Shown here: piece by piece, positions 1 through 8,592 of the stretch
Layout: every line of letters begins with the position of its first letter
How positions within the stretch are numbered: the first letter of the stretch is position 1
NCBI RefSeq assembly: GCF_009649845.1
Contig: NZ_WJIE01000001.1
Span: 977,054 to 1,041,053 of the forward strand
Direction of reading: 5' to 3'
DNA from: Polyangium spumosum
GTDB taxonomy: Bacteria > Myxococcota_A > Polyangia > Polyangiales > Polyangiaceae
Length of the DNA stretch: 64,000 bases
Made by a program: the position numbers and the translations under genes
Notes under the pieces: model-generated
What the model saw: only the letters and a program-made list of their open reading frames with translations
Told to the model about the DNA's origin: nothing
The model's database searches: none

Positions 1-1199
1 GTCGTCTGACCGCCGAAGAACGTGCGGTCGATCCACTCGGTGAACGGCGCCGCGATGTAGATCGACGAGTACGTGCCGACGAGGATGCCTATCAACAGGG
101 CGAACGCGAAGTCCTTGATCACGCCCGTGCCCCAGATGAGGAAGCAGACCATCGTGAGCCCCGTCGTCAGCGACGTCATGATGGTGCGTCCGAGCATCTC
201 GGAGACCGAGAGGTTGACGATGGCCGGGAACGACAGGTTCCGGTGCCTCGCCAGGTTCTCGCGGACGCGGTCGTACACGACGACCGTGTCCGTGATCGAG
301 TAGCCGACGATCGTGAGCAACGCGGCGATCGTGGAGAGCGTGATCTCGCGGTGCGTGAGGATCATGGCCCCGAGCGCGATGCCCACGTCGTGCACGAGGG
401 CGACGATGCCGCCGGGCGCGAACCGGAGATCGAACCGGAACGCGATGTAGGCCATGATGAACACGATCGAGATCGCGATGCTGCGGATGGCCGCGTCGCG
501 GAGCTGGGCGCCTGCCTTCGGGCCGATCCACTCGACGCGAAGGGCGCGCTCCGGCACGCGGTCCGCGCCGAGCTTCTGGCGCAGGCCGTCGAGGAGCTGA
601 TCGCCGCGCGACTTGAGCTGCGCCTCGACCTTGTGGTCACGCGCGCTCACCACGACGGGGTTGTTCTCGCCCGCGCGGAGCTCGATGCCCGTGATGCCCG
701 TGAGCTGCGCCTTGATGGCCGCGAGATCGGGCTCCGTCTCGTAACGCATCGAGATCTTGTCGCCGCCGGGGCTGAACTTGATCTCGCTCGCGCGCGCGTT
801 CGCGGGGCAACGCGCCTCGAAGTCCGGGCTCACCGCGCCGTCCTCGGGCAGGACGCAGGCCTTCTGCCGGATCGCCTCCTTCTGCTCGTCGCTGAGAGCG
901 CTGACCTCCTGCACGCGGATGAGGAAGCGGTGCGCGTTCTCGGCCCCGCTGTCCTTCACGCGGATGACGTCGGGCGCGTTGAAGCCGAGCGACTCGACGG
1001 CGCTGCGGATCTCGCCGGCGTCCGTCGGCTGAAGGAAGGCGACCTCGAGCTCCGTGCCGCCCTTGAAGTCCGTGCCGAGCTGGGGACCAGGCTTGAAGAA
1101 GGCGATGATCGACACGAGCAACAGCGCCGCGCTGATCCCGAGGGCAATCCAGCGCTTGCCCATGAAGTCGAACTGTCGCCCAGGCTTGATGAATTCCAT
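1..1199 (-). CDS. secF: Protein translocase subunit SecF (3' end beyond window)
   Basis: SecF is the inner-membrane partner of SecD and uses the proton gradient to help pull secreted proteins out of the SecYEG channel. The reading frame starts at ATG 1199 and stays open to the window edge, giving 399 complete codons. Near the start is one membrane segment (about residues 17-36), followed by the SecD/SecF signature GTDFKGG (about residues 42-48) that opens the periplasmic part. From about residue 245 come further hydrophobic helices, including the stretch GYSITDTVVVYDRVREN, which is typical of the conserved SecF transmembrane region. The periplasmic part is larger than in E. coli SecF. The gene lies 10 bp after secD and is surely cotranscribed with it. 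The stop codon is not in the window. Confidence 0.95.
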   Translation of the reverse strand, partial: MEFIKPGRQFDFMGKRWIALGISAALLLVSIIAFFKPGPQLGTDFKGGTELEVAFLQPTDAGEIRSAVESLGFNAPDVIRVKDSGAENAHRFLIRVQEVSALSDEQKEAIRQKACVLPEDGAVSPDFEARCPANARASEIKFSPGGDKISMRYETEPDLAAIKAQLTGITGIELRAGENNPVVVSARDHKVEAQLKSRGDQLLDGLRQKLGADRVPERALRVEWIGPKAGAQLRDAAIRSIAISIVFIMAYIAFRFDLRFAPGGIVALVHDVGIALGAMILTHREITLSTIAALLTIVGYSITDTVVVYDRVRENLARHRNLSFPAIVNLSVSEMLGRTIMTSLTTGLTMVCFLIWGTGVIKDFAFALLIGILVGTYSSIYIAAPFTEWIDRTFFGGQT

Positions 1200-1209
1200 G
1201 TGCAGCGCC

Positions 1210-3357
1210 TCAGCCGAGGTGGAGCTTCTTGACCTTGCGAGCCCGCACCGCCCAGTCGAACATCAGGCGGGTGCAGACGACGCCGGTGAACAGGCTGACC
1301 GCGATGCCCACGATGAGCGTGATCGCGAAGCCCTTGATGGGACCCGAACCGTACTGCGCCAGGATGAGGCCCGAGATCAGCGTGGTCACGTGCCCGTCGA
1401 GGATGGCGCTGAAGGCCTTGTCGTAGCCGATGTCCACCGCCGCCCGCGGGCTCTTGCCGGCGTGCAGCTCCTCGCGGATGCGCTCGTTGATGAGCACGTT
1501 CGCGTCGACGGAGATGCCGATCGTCAGCGCGAGGCCCGCGATCCCCGGCAGCGTCATCGACGCGCCGAACATCGCGAGGATCGCCACCTGGAGCACCAGG
1601 TTGAAGAGGACGGCGATGTTCGCGATCATGCCGGCGCGGTTGTAGTAGCCGACCATGAGCAGGAGCACGAGGCCCGCGCCCGCCGCGGCGCCCTTCATGC
1701 CCTCCACGATCGCGTCCTGACCGAGCGAGGCGCCGATCCGCTGCTCGTTCGAGGGCGAGATCGGCGCGGGCAGCGCGCCCGAACGCAGCACGAGCTCGAG
1801 CTTGCGCGCGTCGTCGATCTGCTGATCCGGGTTCGCCGAGCCCATCGTGATCGTCGCGACGCCGCCCGGGATCTTCGTCTGGATGACGGGCGCGCTCTCG
1901 ACCTTCTGGTCGAGGATGATCGCGAAGCGGCGCTTCACGTTCTTCTCGGTGATGTCCTCGAAGCGATCGCCGCCGACGCTCGTCATCTTCATCTGCACGA
2001 GCCAGCCGCCGAGGCCACGATCACTCGGATCGGGCATCGCCTGCGCGTCGCTGATCATGTCGCCGGTGATCTCGGCCTTGCTGAAGAGGTAGTAGGTCCG
2101 CCAGCCGACGTCCTCGACCGTCTCCGTCTCCTCGTCGTACGCCTGGTACTTGCCGAAGCCGATCTCGTGATCGTCCGGCACCTGCAGCGTCGACGCCCAC
2201 TCCTGCAGCCGCGCGAGCGCCTGGCGAAGGTCCTCGCCCTCCATGCGCTCGAGCACCGCGTAGTAGTTGACCTTCTGCTTGCCCGGGCCGACCGAGACCT
2301 GCTCCTGCTGGAAACGCAGGCCCTTCACTTCCTGGTTCTTCGGGTTCCGGACCTCGGCCTCGAAGAAGTTCACGTCGTCGTCGAGCAGCTTGAACTCGAG
2401 GCGCGCCGTCTGGCTGACGATGTCGCGGATCTCGGCGAACGTCTGGTCGTTGTCGCCGGGGACCTCGATGATGATGTCCTCGTCGCGCGTCGTGACGCCG
2501 GCCTCCTTGAGGCCCATGCTGTCGACGCGGCGGTTCACCGTCTCCTTCGCCTGCGTCACGGCCTTCGAGCGGATCTCCGTCTCGACGTCGCTCTTGATGC
2601 GCAGCGTGACGCGCTTGCGATCCGCGGAGAACTGCCGCTGCATCTCCGAGAACGGACGCATGAACTCGTCGGTGATCTTGTCCGCGTCCGCCGCGTCCTC
2701 GAAGTTGATGTAGAGCGTGCTCGCGTTGTCGCGCGACTTCTCGACGCGCACCTTGCCGACGAGCTTCTTCAGGTCCTCGACCGACGCCTGCTGCTCCGCC
2801 CCCACGATCCCGAAGGCCCGCGCGAGCGCCTGCCGCACCTCGTCGTAGTAACGGTCTCGCTTGTCCTTGATCGCCTCGTCGACGTCGACCGTGTAGACGA
2901 GCCGCAGGCCGCCCTTCAGGTCGAGGCCGCGCACGAGGCGGAAGTCGATGTTCGAGAGCAGCCACTCGCGCACGCCGCGGTTGCCCACGCGCGCGTCCTC
3001 TTCGATCTTCACGCTCTCCTCGGGGCCGAGCCCCGAGCGGTCGATGCGGCCGTACCGCTCGTCCGAGTACGTCGGGTAGATGGCGAGCCAAGAGCCGAGC
3101 GCGAGGAACAGGACGAACCCGGCCTTCGCGCGCCACGCGAGATCGATCGTGTTCAGCGCGCAGACGAGGGCCCACGGCACGCAGAGCCCGAAGAACGCGG
3201 TCGCCCAGAACACGTGGTAGTGCGCGGCGATCGCAGCGCAAAACGACGCGATCGCCGACATGAGGAAGACGCCGCGCTTCGACCTCTGCCACACGCCGAG
3301 CCCGAGGGACAGCGCGCCGAGGCCGGCGAATGCGTACTGGAGGATGTTGTAGATCAT
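1210..3357 (-). CDS. secD: Protein translocase subunit SecD
   Basis: SecD forms the SecDF complex that drives late steps of protein export. At 715 residues it is longer than E. coli SecD (615). The extra length is mainly at the N terminus, where about 90 residues rich in hydrophobic segments precede the usual first periplasmic motif, here LDLKGG at about residues 145-150. The C-terminal membrane domain keeps the family signature GIAGLALTIGISVDANVLIN followed by ERIREE. The start ATG at 3357 lies 55 bp after the yajC stop, and secF follows after 10 bp, so the order yajC-secD-secF is the common bacterial operon. An internal ATG nearer the LDLKGG motif would remove the extension, but no better ribosome site was evident. 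Confidence 0.95.
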   Translation of the reverse strand: MIYNILQYAFAGLGALSLGLGVWQRSKRGVFLMSAIASFCAAIAAHYHVFWATAFFGLCVPWALVCALNTIDLAWRAKAGFVLFLALGSWLAIYPTYSDERYGRIDRSGLGPEESVKIEEDARVGNRGVREWLLSNIDFRLVRGLDLKGGLRLVYTVDVDEAIKDKRDRYYDEVRQALARAFGIVGAEQQASVEDLKKLVGKVRVEKSRDNASTLYINFEDAADADKITDEFMRPFSEMQRQFSADRKRVTLRIKSDVETEIRSKAVTQAKETVNRRVDSMGLKEAGVTTRDEDIIIEVPGDNDQTFAEIRDIVSQTARLEFKLLDDDVNFFEAEVRNPKNQEVKGLRFQQEQVSVGPGKQKVNYYAVLERMEGEDLRQALARLQEWASTLQVPDDHEIGFGKYQAYDEETETVEDVGWRTYYLFSKAEITGDMISDAQAMPDPSDRGLGGWLVQMKMTSVGGDRFEDITEKNVKRRFAIILDQKVESAPVIQTKIPGGVATITMGSANPDQQIDDARKLELVLRSGALPAPISPSNEQRIGASLGQDAIVEGMKGAAAGAGLVLLLMVGYYNRAGMIANIAVLFNLVLQVAILAMFGASMTLPGIAGLALTIGISVDANVLINERIREELHAGKSPRAAVDIGYDKAFSAILDGHVTTLISGLILAQYGSGPIKGFAITLIVGIAVSLFTGVVCTRLMFDWAVRARKVKKLHLG

Positions 3358-3412
3358 GGGAGGGTCGACTCGGGGGGGCGGTCGCGAGCCCTTCTTAGCC
3401 GAAGCGCGCGCG

Positions 3413-3832
3413 CTATGCTTTCTTTTCCTGCGCCTTGTCCTTCGCCTCGGCGGCGGGCTTCGGCTCGCCGTCGACGCCCTGGATGGCCGTCTTCAGCACC
3501 TGCACGTTCACGCCGGGCGCGATCTCCAGCTTGACCGTCCTGTCCCCGACCTCGATGAGCTTGCCGATGAGCCCCGCCTGGGTGACGACCTTGTCGCCCG
3601 GCTTCAAGGCCGCTTCGAGCTCCTTCTGTTTCTTCGACTGGCTCCGGGTCATCAGGAACACGAAGAGCAGCGGCAGCAGGAAGAAGAGGATGGTCATCCC
3701 GCCGAAGGGCTGCCCGCCGCCGCCACCACCTTCGGGCGCCGCGGGGGCACCCTGGGAAGGCTGGGCGGGCGCAGGCGGAGCGCCTTGGCCAGGGGAGACG
3801 GTGGTCGGCTGAGACAAAAACAGCATGGTCAC
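3413..3832 (-). CDS. yajC: Preprotein translocase subunit YajC
   Basis: YajC is a small single-span inner-membrane protein that associates with SecDF. I place the start at GTG 3832 because GGAGGT lies 9 nt upstream. An ATG two codons later (3826) would leave a 15-nt gap, and an open frame running further upstream to 4078 has no supporting features. The product is about 139 residues. It begins with an unusual proline, alanine and glycine-rich leader of about 45 residues, then one membrane segment (TILFFLLPLLFVFLM), then the conserved cytoplasmic core with KPGDKVVTQAGLIGK. A lysine and alanine-rich tail ends the protein. It is the first gene of the yajC-secD-secF operon. Confidence 0.9.
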   Translation of the reverse strand: MTMLFLSQPTTVSPGQGAPPAPAQPSQGAPAAPEGGGGGGQPFGGMTILFFLLPLLFVFLMTRSQSKKQKELEAALKPGDKVVTQAGLIGKLIEVGDRTVKLEIAPGVNVQVLKTAIQGVDGEPKPAAEAKDKAQEKKA

Positions 3833-4024
3833 GAGGCGGTAACCTCCACGGGGACGAAGCTCGGCTCCCCGAATGCGAGCCCCCGATACACTCGGAAAGC
3901 GGCCGTCCATACCCACGATCGAGGTTCCACGCAAGGAACCGCCGGAGAGCCTGGAACAAATGGTCCGAACCCCGGGCCGGCCCCCCTTCCCCACCTTCCC
4001 GTCCCCCTCGTTTCGTTTTTTTTC

Positions 4025-4053
4025 TTGACCAGAGCCGAGCCGCCTGGTACCGA
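4025..4053 (+). promoter_or_regulatory. Possible sigma70-type promoter for the tRNA-Val gene
   Basis: TTGACC at 4025-4030 matches the -35 consensus at five of six positions. After 17 bp comes TACCGA (4048-4053), a poor -10 element. It follows directly on a T-rich run (4011-4024) that could act as an UP element, and would start transcription about 40 bp before the tRNA. The -10 match is weak, so this is only a candidate. Confidence 0.3.
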
Positions 4054-4101
4054 TGCGCCTCCCTTCGACGACGCACATCGCGGCGCCGGAGGAAGCGGTA
4101 C

Positions 4102-4173
<72 letters not shown>

Positions 4174-4602
4174 CAAAGATTCGTTACGAGGACCTTTCTG
4201 CAGGTTCCCGCCTCCTGGCGGACGTCGCCTGCCCGTCCTCGTGAGGACCTTTGGGGTCACCCAGAACGGAACCGCGGCGCACGCCGGGCGAGCGGCTCAC
4301 GTCGTGCACGCGATGTGGAGCGTGCAAAGGCCGCCCGCGCACGCAGGACGTTTCGCCTCCCCGTGCCAAGCGGAGAGCCCCGAGCGCGGCACACGCCGCC
4401 GGGGTGCCCCCGCGCGCGCCCTCCCATGGTGGAGATCGAGCGCCGCGCGTAACTTCGGCCCCGGAGACAGCTTGCGCCCGTTGATAACGCGGCCCATCCG
4501 GGCGAGATTGTGTAGGCCCTGCGGCACCCGTCATCCCGACGGGCGAACGGGGCCGACCGTGAATCGTCGGTAGATCAAGAGAAGGAGACAGCGAGACCAC
4601 AC
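4174..4602 (+). other. Long leader/intergenic region between tRNA-Val and infC
   Basis: This 429-bp stretch has no convincing gene; the open frames inside it are GC-rich shadows. A short inverted repeat at 4235-4248 (GTCCT/AGGAC around a 4-nt loop, followed by CTTT) may end the tRNA transcript. GAGGACCTTT occurs twice, at 4188-4197 and 4243-4252. Closer to infC, CCCGTC/GACGGG (4527-4543) can form a six-bp hairpin. The purine-rich AGAAGGAGA about 14 nt before the infC ATG is the likely ribosome site. I could not identify a promoter for infC with confidence. In several bacteria infC leaders carry autoregulatory structure, but nothing here proves that. Confidence 0.4.
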
Positions 4603-5322
4603 ATGAGCATGCGACGCTTCGACCCTCGGCAGGCCCAGCGAGGACCTCAGATCCGAATCAACCAGCGAATCCGGGTTCCGGAGATCCGGGTCATCGGGGA
4701 AGAGGGCGAGATGCTCGGCATCATGCCGACCCACGAGGCCCTGCGGCGCGCCCAGGAGCGAGGCCTCGATCTGGTGGAGGTCAACCCCAAGGCCGATCCG
4801 CCCGTCTGCAAGATCCTCGACTTCGGCAAGTACAAGTACGACGAGAAGAAGAAGGCGCGCGAGGCGAAGCGCAAGCAGAGCGTGGTCGAGATCAAGGAGA
4901 TCAAGCTCCGCCCGAAGACGGACGATCACGACCTCGCCTTCAAGTCGCGCGCGGCGCTGCGCTTCATCGAGGCCGGTCACAAGGTCAAGTTCACCGTGCG
5001 CTTCCGCGGCCGCGAGATCACGCACCCCGAGAAGGCGCAGGAGCAGCTCGACTGGATCGTGCAGCAGTGCGAGGAGCTCGCGAACGTCGAGGTCCGACCC
5101 GCCATGGAGCAACGCACGATGACGTTGCTCATCGCGCCCAAGCCCGCCGTGATGCAGAAGGTCGCGCAGGCCCGCGCCGCGGCCGAGAAGGCGCGGCAGA
5201 AGGCGCTCCAGGAGGGCCGCACCGCGCCCGCCGCCACCGAACAAGAGGAGGCGCTGCGCAAGCTCGAGGAGCAGCTCGACGAAGAGGATGACGACGAGGA
5301 TGACGACGAGGAAGAGGGCTGA
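4603..5322 (+). CDS. infC: Translation initiation factor IF-3 with a long acidic C-terminal tail
   Basis: IF-3 binds the 30S subunit, prevents premature 50S joining and checks start codon-anticodon pairing. The N-terminal domain (residues about 12-85) opens with INQRIRVPEIRVI and ends near PVCKILDFGKYKY. After a basic linker, the C-terminal domain (about 95-180) contains EIKLRPKTDDHDL. Typical IF-3 stops near residue 180. Here about 55 more residues follow, alanine, lysine and glutamate-rich and ending in a run of Asp and Glu. The Myxococcus xanthus IF-3 gene, known as dsg, also has a long tail that is needed for normal fruiting-body development but not for viability, so this is likely its equivalent. 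The start is an ordinary ATG. The gene is not followed by rpmI and rplT. Confidence 0.95.
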   Translation: MSMRRFDPRQAQRGPQIRINQRIRVPEIRVIGEEGEMLGIMPTHEALRRAQERGLDLVEVNPKADPPVCKILDFGKYKYDEKKKAREAKRKQSVVEIKEIKLRPKTDDHDLAFKSRAALRFIEAGHKVKFTVRFRGREITHPEKAQEQLDWIVQQCEELANVEVRPAMEQRTMTLLIAPKPAVMQKVAQARAAAEKARQKALQEGRTAPAATEQEEALRKLEEQLDEEDDDEDDDEEEG

Positions 5323-6067
5323 AGAGCTCTCTGCTTCGAACGTCCGCGGTGAGCGGCGAGCGGCTCCCTCCGCTCGCTTGCTCGCCGCGCTCCTGATCGT
5401 CCTGCCGCTCGTCACCCTCCCTCTCGCCTCGCGTGTGCTCGTCGACCGCGGCGCCGCTTCCCTCGGCGCCGCGCTCGCCGACGTGCTCGATCGCGCGTTC
5501 GCCTTTCGCAACGCAGGCGACCTCGACGCACCCGCGCCGGGCGCGACCTCCCTCGATCTCGGCCTCGACCTGCCACACGTCCCCGGGCTCGAGGTCTTGC
5601 AGCCGCACGAAGGCCCGAAGGCCCACACGCGTGGCCCTGCGACGAAGGGTTCGGCCGCACGAACGCCGGCGCCACGCGGCGGCATTCACGTGCGCGCCGA
5701 CGTCGTGGCGCGGGCGGTGCGGAGCGGCGTCGTCCCCTCGGGCGTGCCCGTGCCCGCGAGCGGCCCGAGGCCCGCGGGGATCACGCTCCAGGGCGTGGGC
5801 GGCTTCGGGGCCGGGCTCCGCGACGGCGACGTGCTCACGCGTATCAGCGGCGCGCCCGCGACCTCGGTCGGCGTCGTCGTCGGCGCCGTCGCCGGCGCGC
5901 TCCGGCAAGACGCCAAGGTGATCACGGGTGAGGTCTGGCGCGGCGATCAGCGGCTCAGCGTGGCCGTCGAGATCCCGCGGATGGGCCGGCAAGCGCTCCC
6001 CGAGGGCGCGCGCCCGAAGACGCGCCACCCCAGGAAGCGCGCTCAGGGCGTGAACAACCCGCCGTAA
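5288..6067 (+). CDS. Membrane-anchored PDZ-domain protein, GspC-like
   Basis: This 259-residue protein has a short basic N terminus, one membrane helix (about residues 30-50), a Pro/Ala-rich periplasmic linker, and a C-terminal PDZ fold (about 163-230) with GAGLRDGDVLTRISG as the carboxylate-binding and following strand region. The order anchor, linker, PDZ and the segment RGGIHVRADVVARAV resemble GspC of type II secretion, but no other secretion genes are nearby, so the function is open. The two possible start codons (5288 and 5300) both lie inside the end of infC, overlapping it by 35 or 23 bp, so translation is probably coupled. The 3' end overlaps the convergent kinase gene by 25 bp. Confidence 0.7.
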   Translation: MTTRMTTRKRAEELSASNVRGERRAAPSARLLAALLIVLPLVTLPLASRVLVDRGAASLGAALADVLDRAFAFRNAGDLDAPAPGATSLDLGLDLPHVPGLEVLQPHEGPKAHTRGPATKGSAARTPAPRGGIHVRADVVARAVRSGVVPSGVPVPASGPRPAGITLQGVGGFGAGLRDGDVLTRISGAPATSVGVVVGAVAGALRQDAKVITGEVWRGDQRLSVAVEIPRMGRQALPEGARPKTRHPRKRAQGVNNPP

Positions 6068-7773
6068 TACGCGCTCGCCGCGAGCAGGAGCAGCGCCGCG
6101 GCGACGTAGAGCCACATCACGTGGTTCTGCACCGGCGCGGCGGGCTTCGCGACGTTCGTCTTCTTCGCGACCACGGCCGTGCTCTCCTGGCTGAGCTTCG
6201 CCTCGGCGCGCTTCTTCCCCTTCGCGCCCGACTTCCCCGCCTTCGTGGTCTTGCCCGCGGCGTCCTTCTTCTGCGTCGGGATCGGCGTCCTCATCGCGAC
6301 CGGCGCGCTCTCGATGGGCCCGTCGTCCGCCTTCGCCAGCGGCGTCTCCTTCACCGTCTCGGCCGGCTCGCTCACGACGGAGCCCTCGTCCGCCTTCGCC
6401 AGCGGCGTCTCCTTCACCGTCGCGGCCGGCAGGCTCTCGGCGGGTGCGTTCTCGTCCGACTTCGCTTGCGGCGTCTCCTTCACCGTCGTGGCGGGCAGGC
6501 TCTCGGCGGGCTCGTTCTCGGCGGGCTTGCTCTCGGCGGGCGCTGCGCTCCGCACGGACGCGGGCTTCACGGATGCGGGCTTGGCGGACGCGGGGCCGAA
6601 GCGGGCCGAGCGCGCCTCGCTGCTCAGGGGCGCGAGGTCCATTTCTTCGGCCCATTTGCCGATGTCCTCGAAGTGGGACACCCGCCCGCGCCGCTCCTCG
6701 GCGGGCGGCGGTGGCGGCGGGGCAATCTCGGGCTTCGACTTCTCCCGCGGCGCGCCGGGGCGCGGCTCGTCGTGCAGCGAATCGAACTCGAGCAGCGCGG
6801 CCTCGATGAGCTTGTGCAGCGTCGAGTCTTTCTCCTGGGACGTGGTCTTTCTCAGCGCCACGGTGCCGCTGACGAGCTCGGCGACGTCGTGGGTACCGAC
6901 GGGCCTTCCATACTTGAACAGGAAGCCGTTCAGGGCGCGGCCGAGCTCGCGCGCGCTCTGGTACCGCTTCTCCGGGTCGCGGGCGAGCGCGCGGTTGATG
7001 ATCTTCTCGAGCTCCTGCGGCACGTCCTTGTTGTGGGGCGCGAGCGGCGGCACGAGGGCCTCGCGGACCATCATCACGGTCTGCAGATCGTTTTCGCCGA
7101 GGAAGAGGCGCTTCTGCGCGAGGATCTCCCACAGGATGATCCCCACGGCGAAGACGTCGGTGCGCGCGTCGACCTCGCTGCCCTGCGTCGACTCGGGCGA
7201 GAGGTAGCCGAACTTCCCTTTCACGATGCCCGGCTCGCTCTTCTCGAGCTGGCTCGTGGCTTTGGCGAGGCCGAAATCGACGATCTTGATCTCGCCGTAT
7301 TTCGTGATGAGCACGTTCGCGGGCGAGACGTCGCGGTGCACGATGCGGAGCGGCAGGCCCTCGGCGTTTTTCGCCTCGTGCGCGTAGGCGAGGCCGTCGC
7401 AGATCTTCTCGGCGATGTAGACGGCGACCTCCACCGGGAAGGGCCGCTTCGTCTTGCGCATGAATTCGATGATGGCCTTCAGGTCCGAGCCATCGACGTA
7501 CTCCATCACGATGAAGTACGCGTTATCGCCGACGCCGATGTCGAATACCTGCGCGACATTCGAATGGCTGAGCTGCGCCGACAGGCGCGCCTCGTCGAGG
7601 AACATCGCGATGAAGCGCTTCTTCTCGGACAGGTGGGGCAAGACCTTCTTGATCGCCACCCGCTTCTTGAATCCCTCGATGCCCGCGCTCTCCGCGAGGA
7701 ACACCTCGGCCATGCCGCCCGCCGCGAGGCGATCGAGGACGCGGTACCGCTGCTGCTGATGCCCCTGCTTCAT
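6043..7773 (-). CDS. Membrane-anchored Ser/Thr protein kinase
   Basis: A eukaryote-type protein kinase of 576 residues. The kinase domain (about 10-275) has the Gly-rich loop LAAGGMAEVF, the ATP-binding lysine in VAIKKV, the catalytic loop HRDVSPANV and the DFG motif in IVDFGLAK, followed by a GKFGYLSPE activation segment, so it should be active. Next come a low-complexity linker of about 200 residues rich in Pro, Ala, Lys and Glu, containing imperfect copies of a VKETPLAKADE-like unit, and a lysine-rich patch. One membrane helix (WLYVAAALLLLAASAYY) lies at the very C terminus, so the kinase is a cytoplasmic domain tethered by its tail. Its stop overlaps the convergent PDZ gene by 25 bp. Substrates cannot be inferred. 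Confidence 0.9.
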   Translation of the reverse strand: MKQGHQQQRYRVLDRLAAGGMAEVFLAESAGIEGFKKRVAIKKVLPHLSEKKRFIAMFLDEARLSAQLSHSNVAQVFDIGVGDNAYFIVMEYVDGSDLKAIIEFMRKTKRPFPVEVAVYIAEKICDGLAYAHEAKNAEGLPLRIVHRDVSPANVLITKYGEIKIVDFGLAKATSQLEKSEPGIVKGKFGYLSPESTQGSEVDARTDVFAVGIILWEILAQKRLFLGENDLQTVMMVREALVPPLAPHNKDVPQELEKIINRALARDPEKRYQSARELGRALNGFLFKYGRPVGTHDVAELVSGTVALRKTTSQEKDSTLHKLIEAALLEFDSLHDEPRPGAPREKSKPEIAPPPPPPAEERRGRVSHFEDIGKWAEEMDLAPLSSEARSARFGPASAKPASVKPASVRSAAPAESKPAENEPAESLPATTVKETPQAKSDENAPAESLPAATVKETPLAKADEGSVVSEPAETVKETPLAKADDGPIESAPVAMRTPIPTQKKDAAGKTTKAGKSGAKGKKRAEAKLSQESTAVVAKKTNVAKPAAPVQNHVMWLYVAAALLLLAASAYYGGLFTP

Positions 7774-7930
7774 GCCTGACGAGGACTACCCTCTCCTCGG
7801 CCGCCGGTCGAGCCCGCGCGCCGGGATCCAGCATCCTACCACGACCCCACCCCGAGGCGGGTGCCCGAACGAGGCCGCCCCCTACGTTCTTCCTTGCACC
7901 GCGAGCCTCAACGTTCGTACGCTGGCTCTC

Positions 7931-8560
7931 ATGCTTCGACCTCGATCGAATTGGGGAATCTTTCTGGTATCGGCCTTCCTCGTGGCCACGCTGCCCGCGG
8001 CCTGCGGCAGCGAGGTCGAGGGCGGCGGAAACGGCGGCGCGGGCGGCGGCAGCGGAGGCGGCGGCGCGGGCGGCGCCCCGCAATTCGGCGCCTGCACGGG
8101 CCCCGGGCAGTGCACGCTGGCGCCGAATACCTGCTGCGCGTGCGGCGAGCCCACGCTCGCGGACGTCGAGCCCGTGCACGCGGATCTCGCCGACGATTAC
8201 GTGAGCTCCATGTGCCCCGCCGAATTGCCGCCCTGCCCTCCGTGCGCGCCCCTGCCGAACCCGGACCTCTTCGCCTATTGCGAGGCCGGGGGCTGCGCGG
8301 CCGCCGACGTCACGCAGCACGGATTCAGCGAATGCACGACGGCGGCCGATTGCAGGCTCAGGCTTGGAATGGGGTGCTGCGAGCCCTGCGCGGGCGACGG
8401 CGCCGGTCTCGTCGCGATCGCGGCGAGCGCCACCTCGGCGGTCTACGAGCTCCTCTGCCCGCCCGATACGGGGTGTCCGGCCTGCGCGCCCGTGTATCCG
8501 ACGGAGTGGAAGGCCGATTGCGTCGCCGGCCATTGCGCGGTCGTCCCGGCCATGCCCTGA
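7931..8560 (+). CDS. Cysteine-rich putative lipoprotein with a duplicated domain
   Basis: I start this gene at ATG 7931, where a signal sequence (RSNWGIFLVSAFLVATLPAAC) begins; the open frame extends upstream but that part is not protein-like. Cys25 would be lipidated, although the -3 position is Pro, so the lipobox is weak. A glycine spacer follows, then two copies of a domain of about 70 residues. Each has a C...C...CC.(A/E)(P)C start, a C...CP.CAP middle and a C-x4-C end (FAYCEAGGC and KADCVAGHC). All cysteines keep the same order in both copies, which suggests disulfide-stabilised modules on the cell surface. I do not recognise the family. The N-terminal signal closely resembles that of the gene at 9809. 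Confidence 0.75.
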   Translation: MLRPRSNWGIFLVSAFLVATLPAACGSEVEGGGNGGAGGGSGGGGAGGAPQFGACTGPGQCTLAPNTCCACGEPTLADVEPVHADLADDYVSSMCPAELPPCPPCAPLPNPDLFAYCEAGGCAAADVTQHGFSECTTAADCRLRLGMGCCEPCAGDGAGLVAIAASATSAVYELLCPPDTGCPACAPVYPTEWKADCVAGHCAVVPAMP

Positions 8561-8592
8561 GGCCCTGACCGGGGCGCACGCGCGCGAATCGC

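Noticed and set aside
1054-3534. Long plus-strand open frame (826 codons) across secD
   Set aside because: It is antisense to secD, full of Arg, His and Asp runs typical of shadow frames in GC-rich DNA, and has no domain.
4527-4543. Hairpin upstream of infC as a terminator
   Set aside because: The stem is only six bp with no T-run; kept as a note in the intergenic entry.
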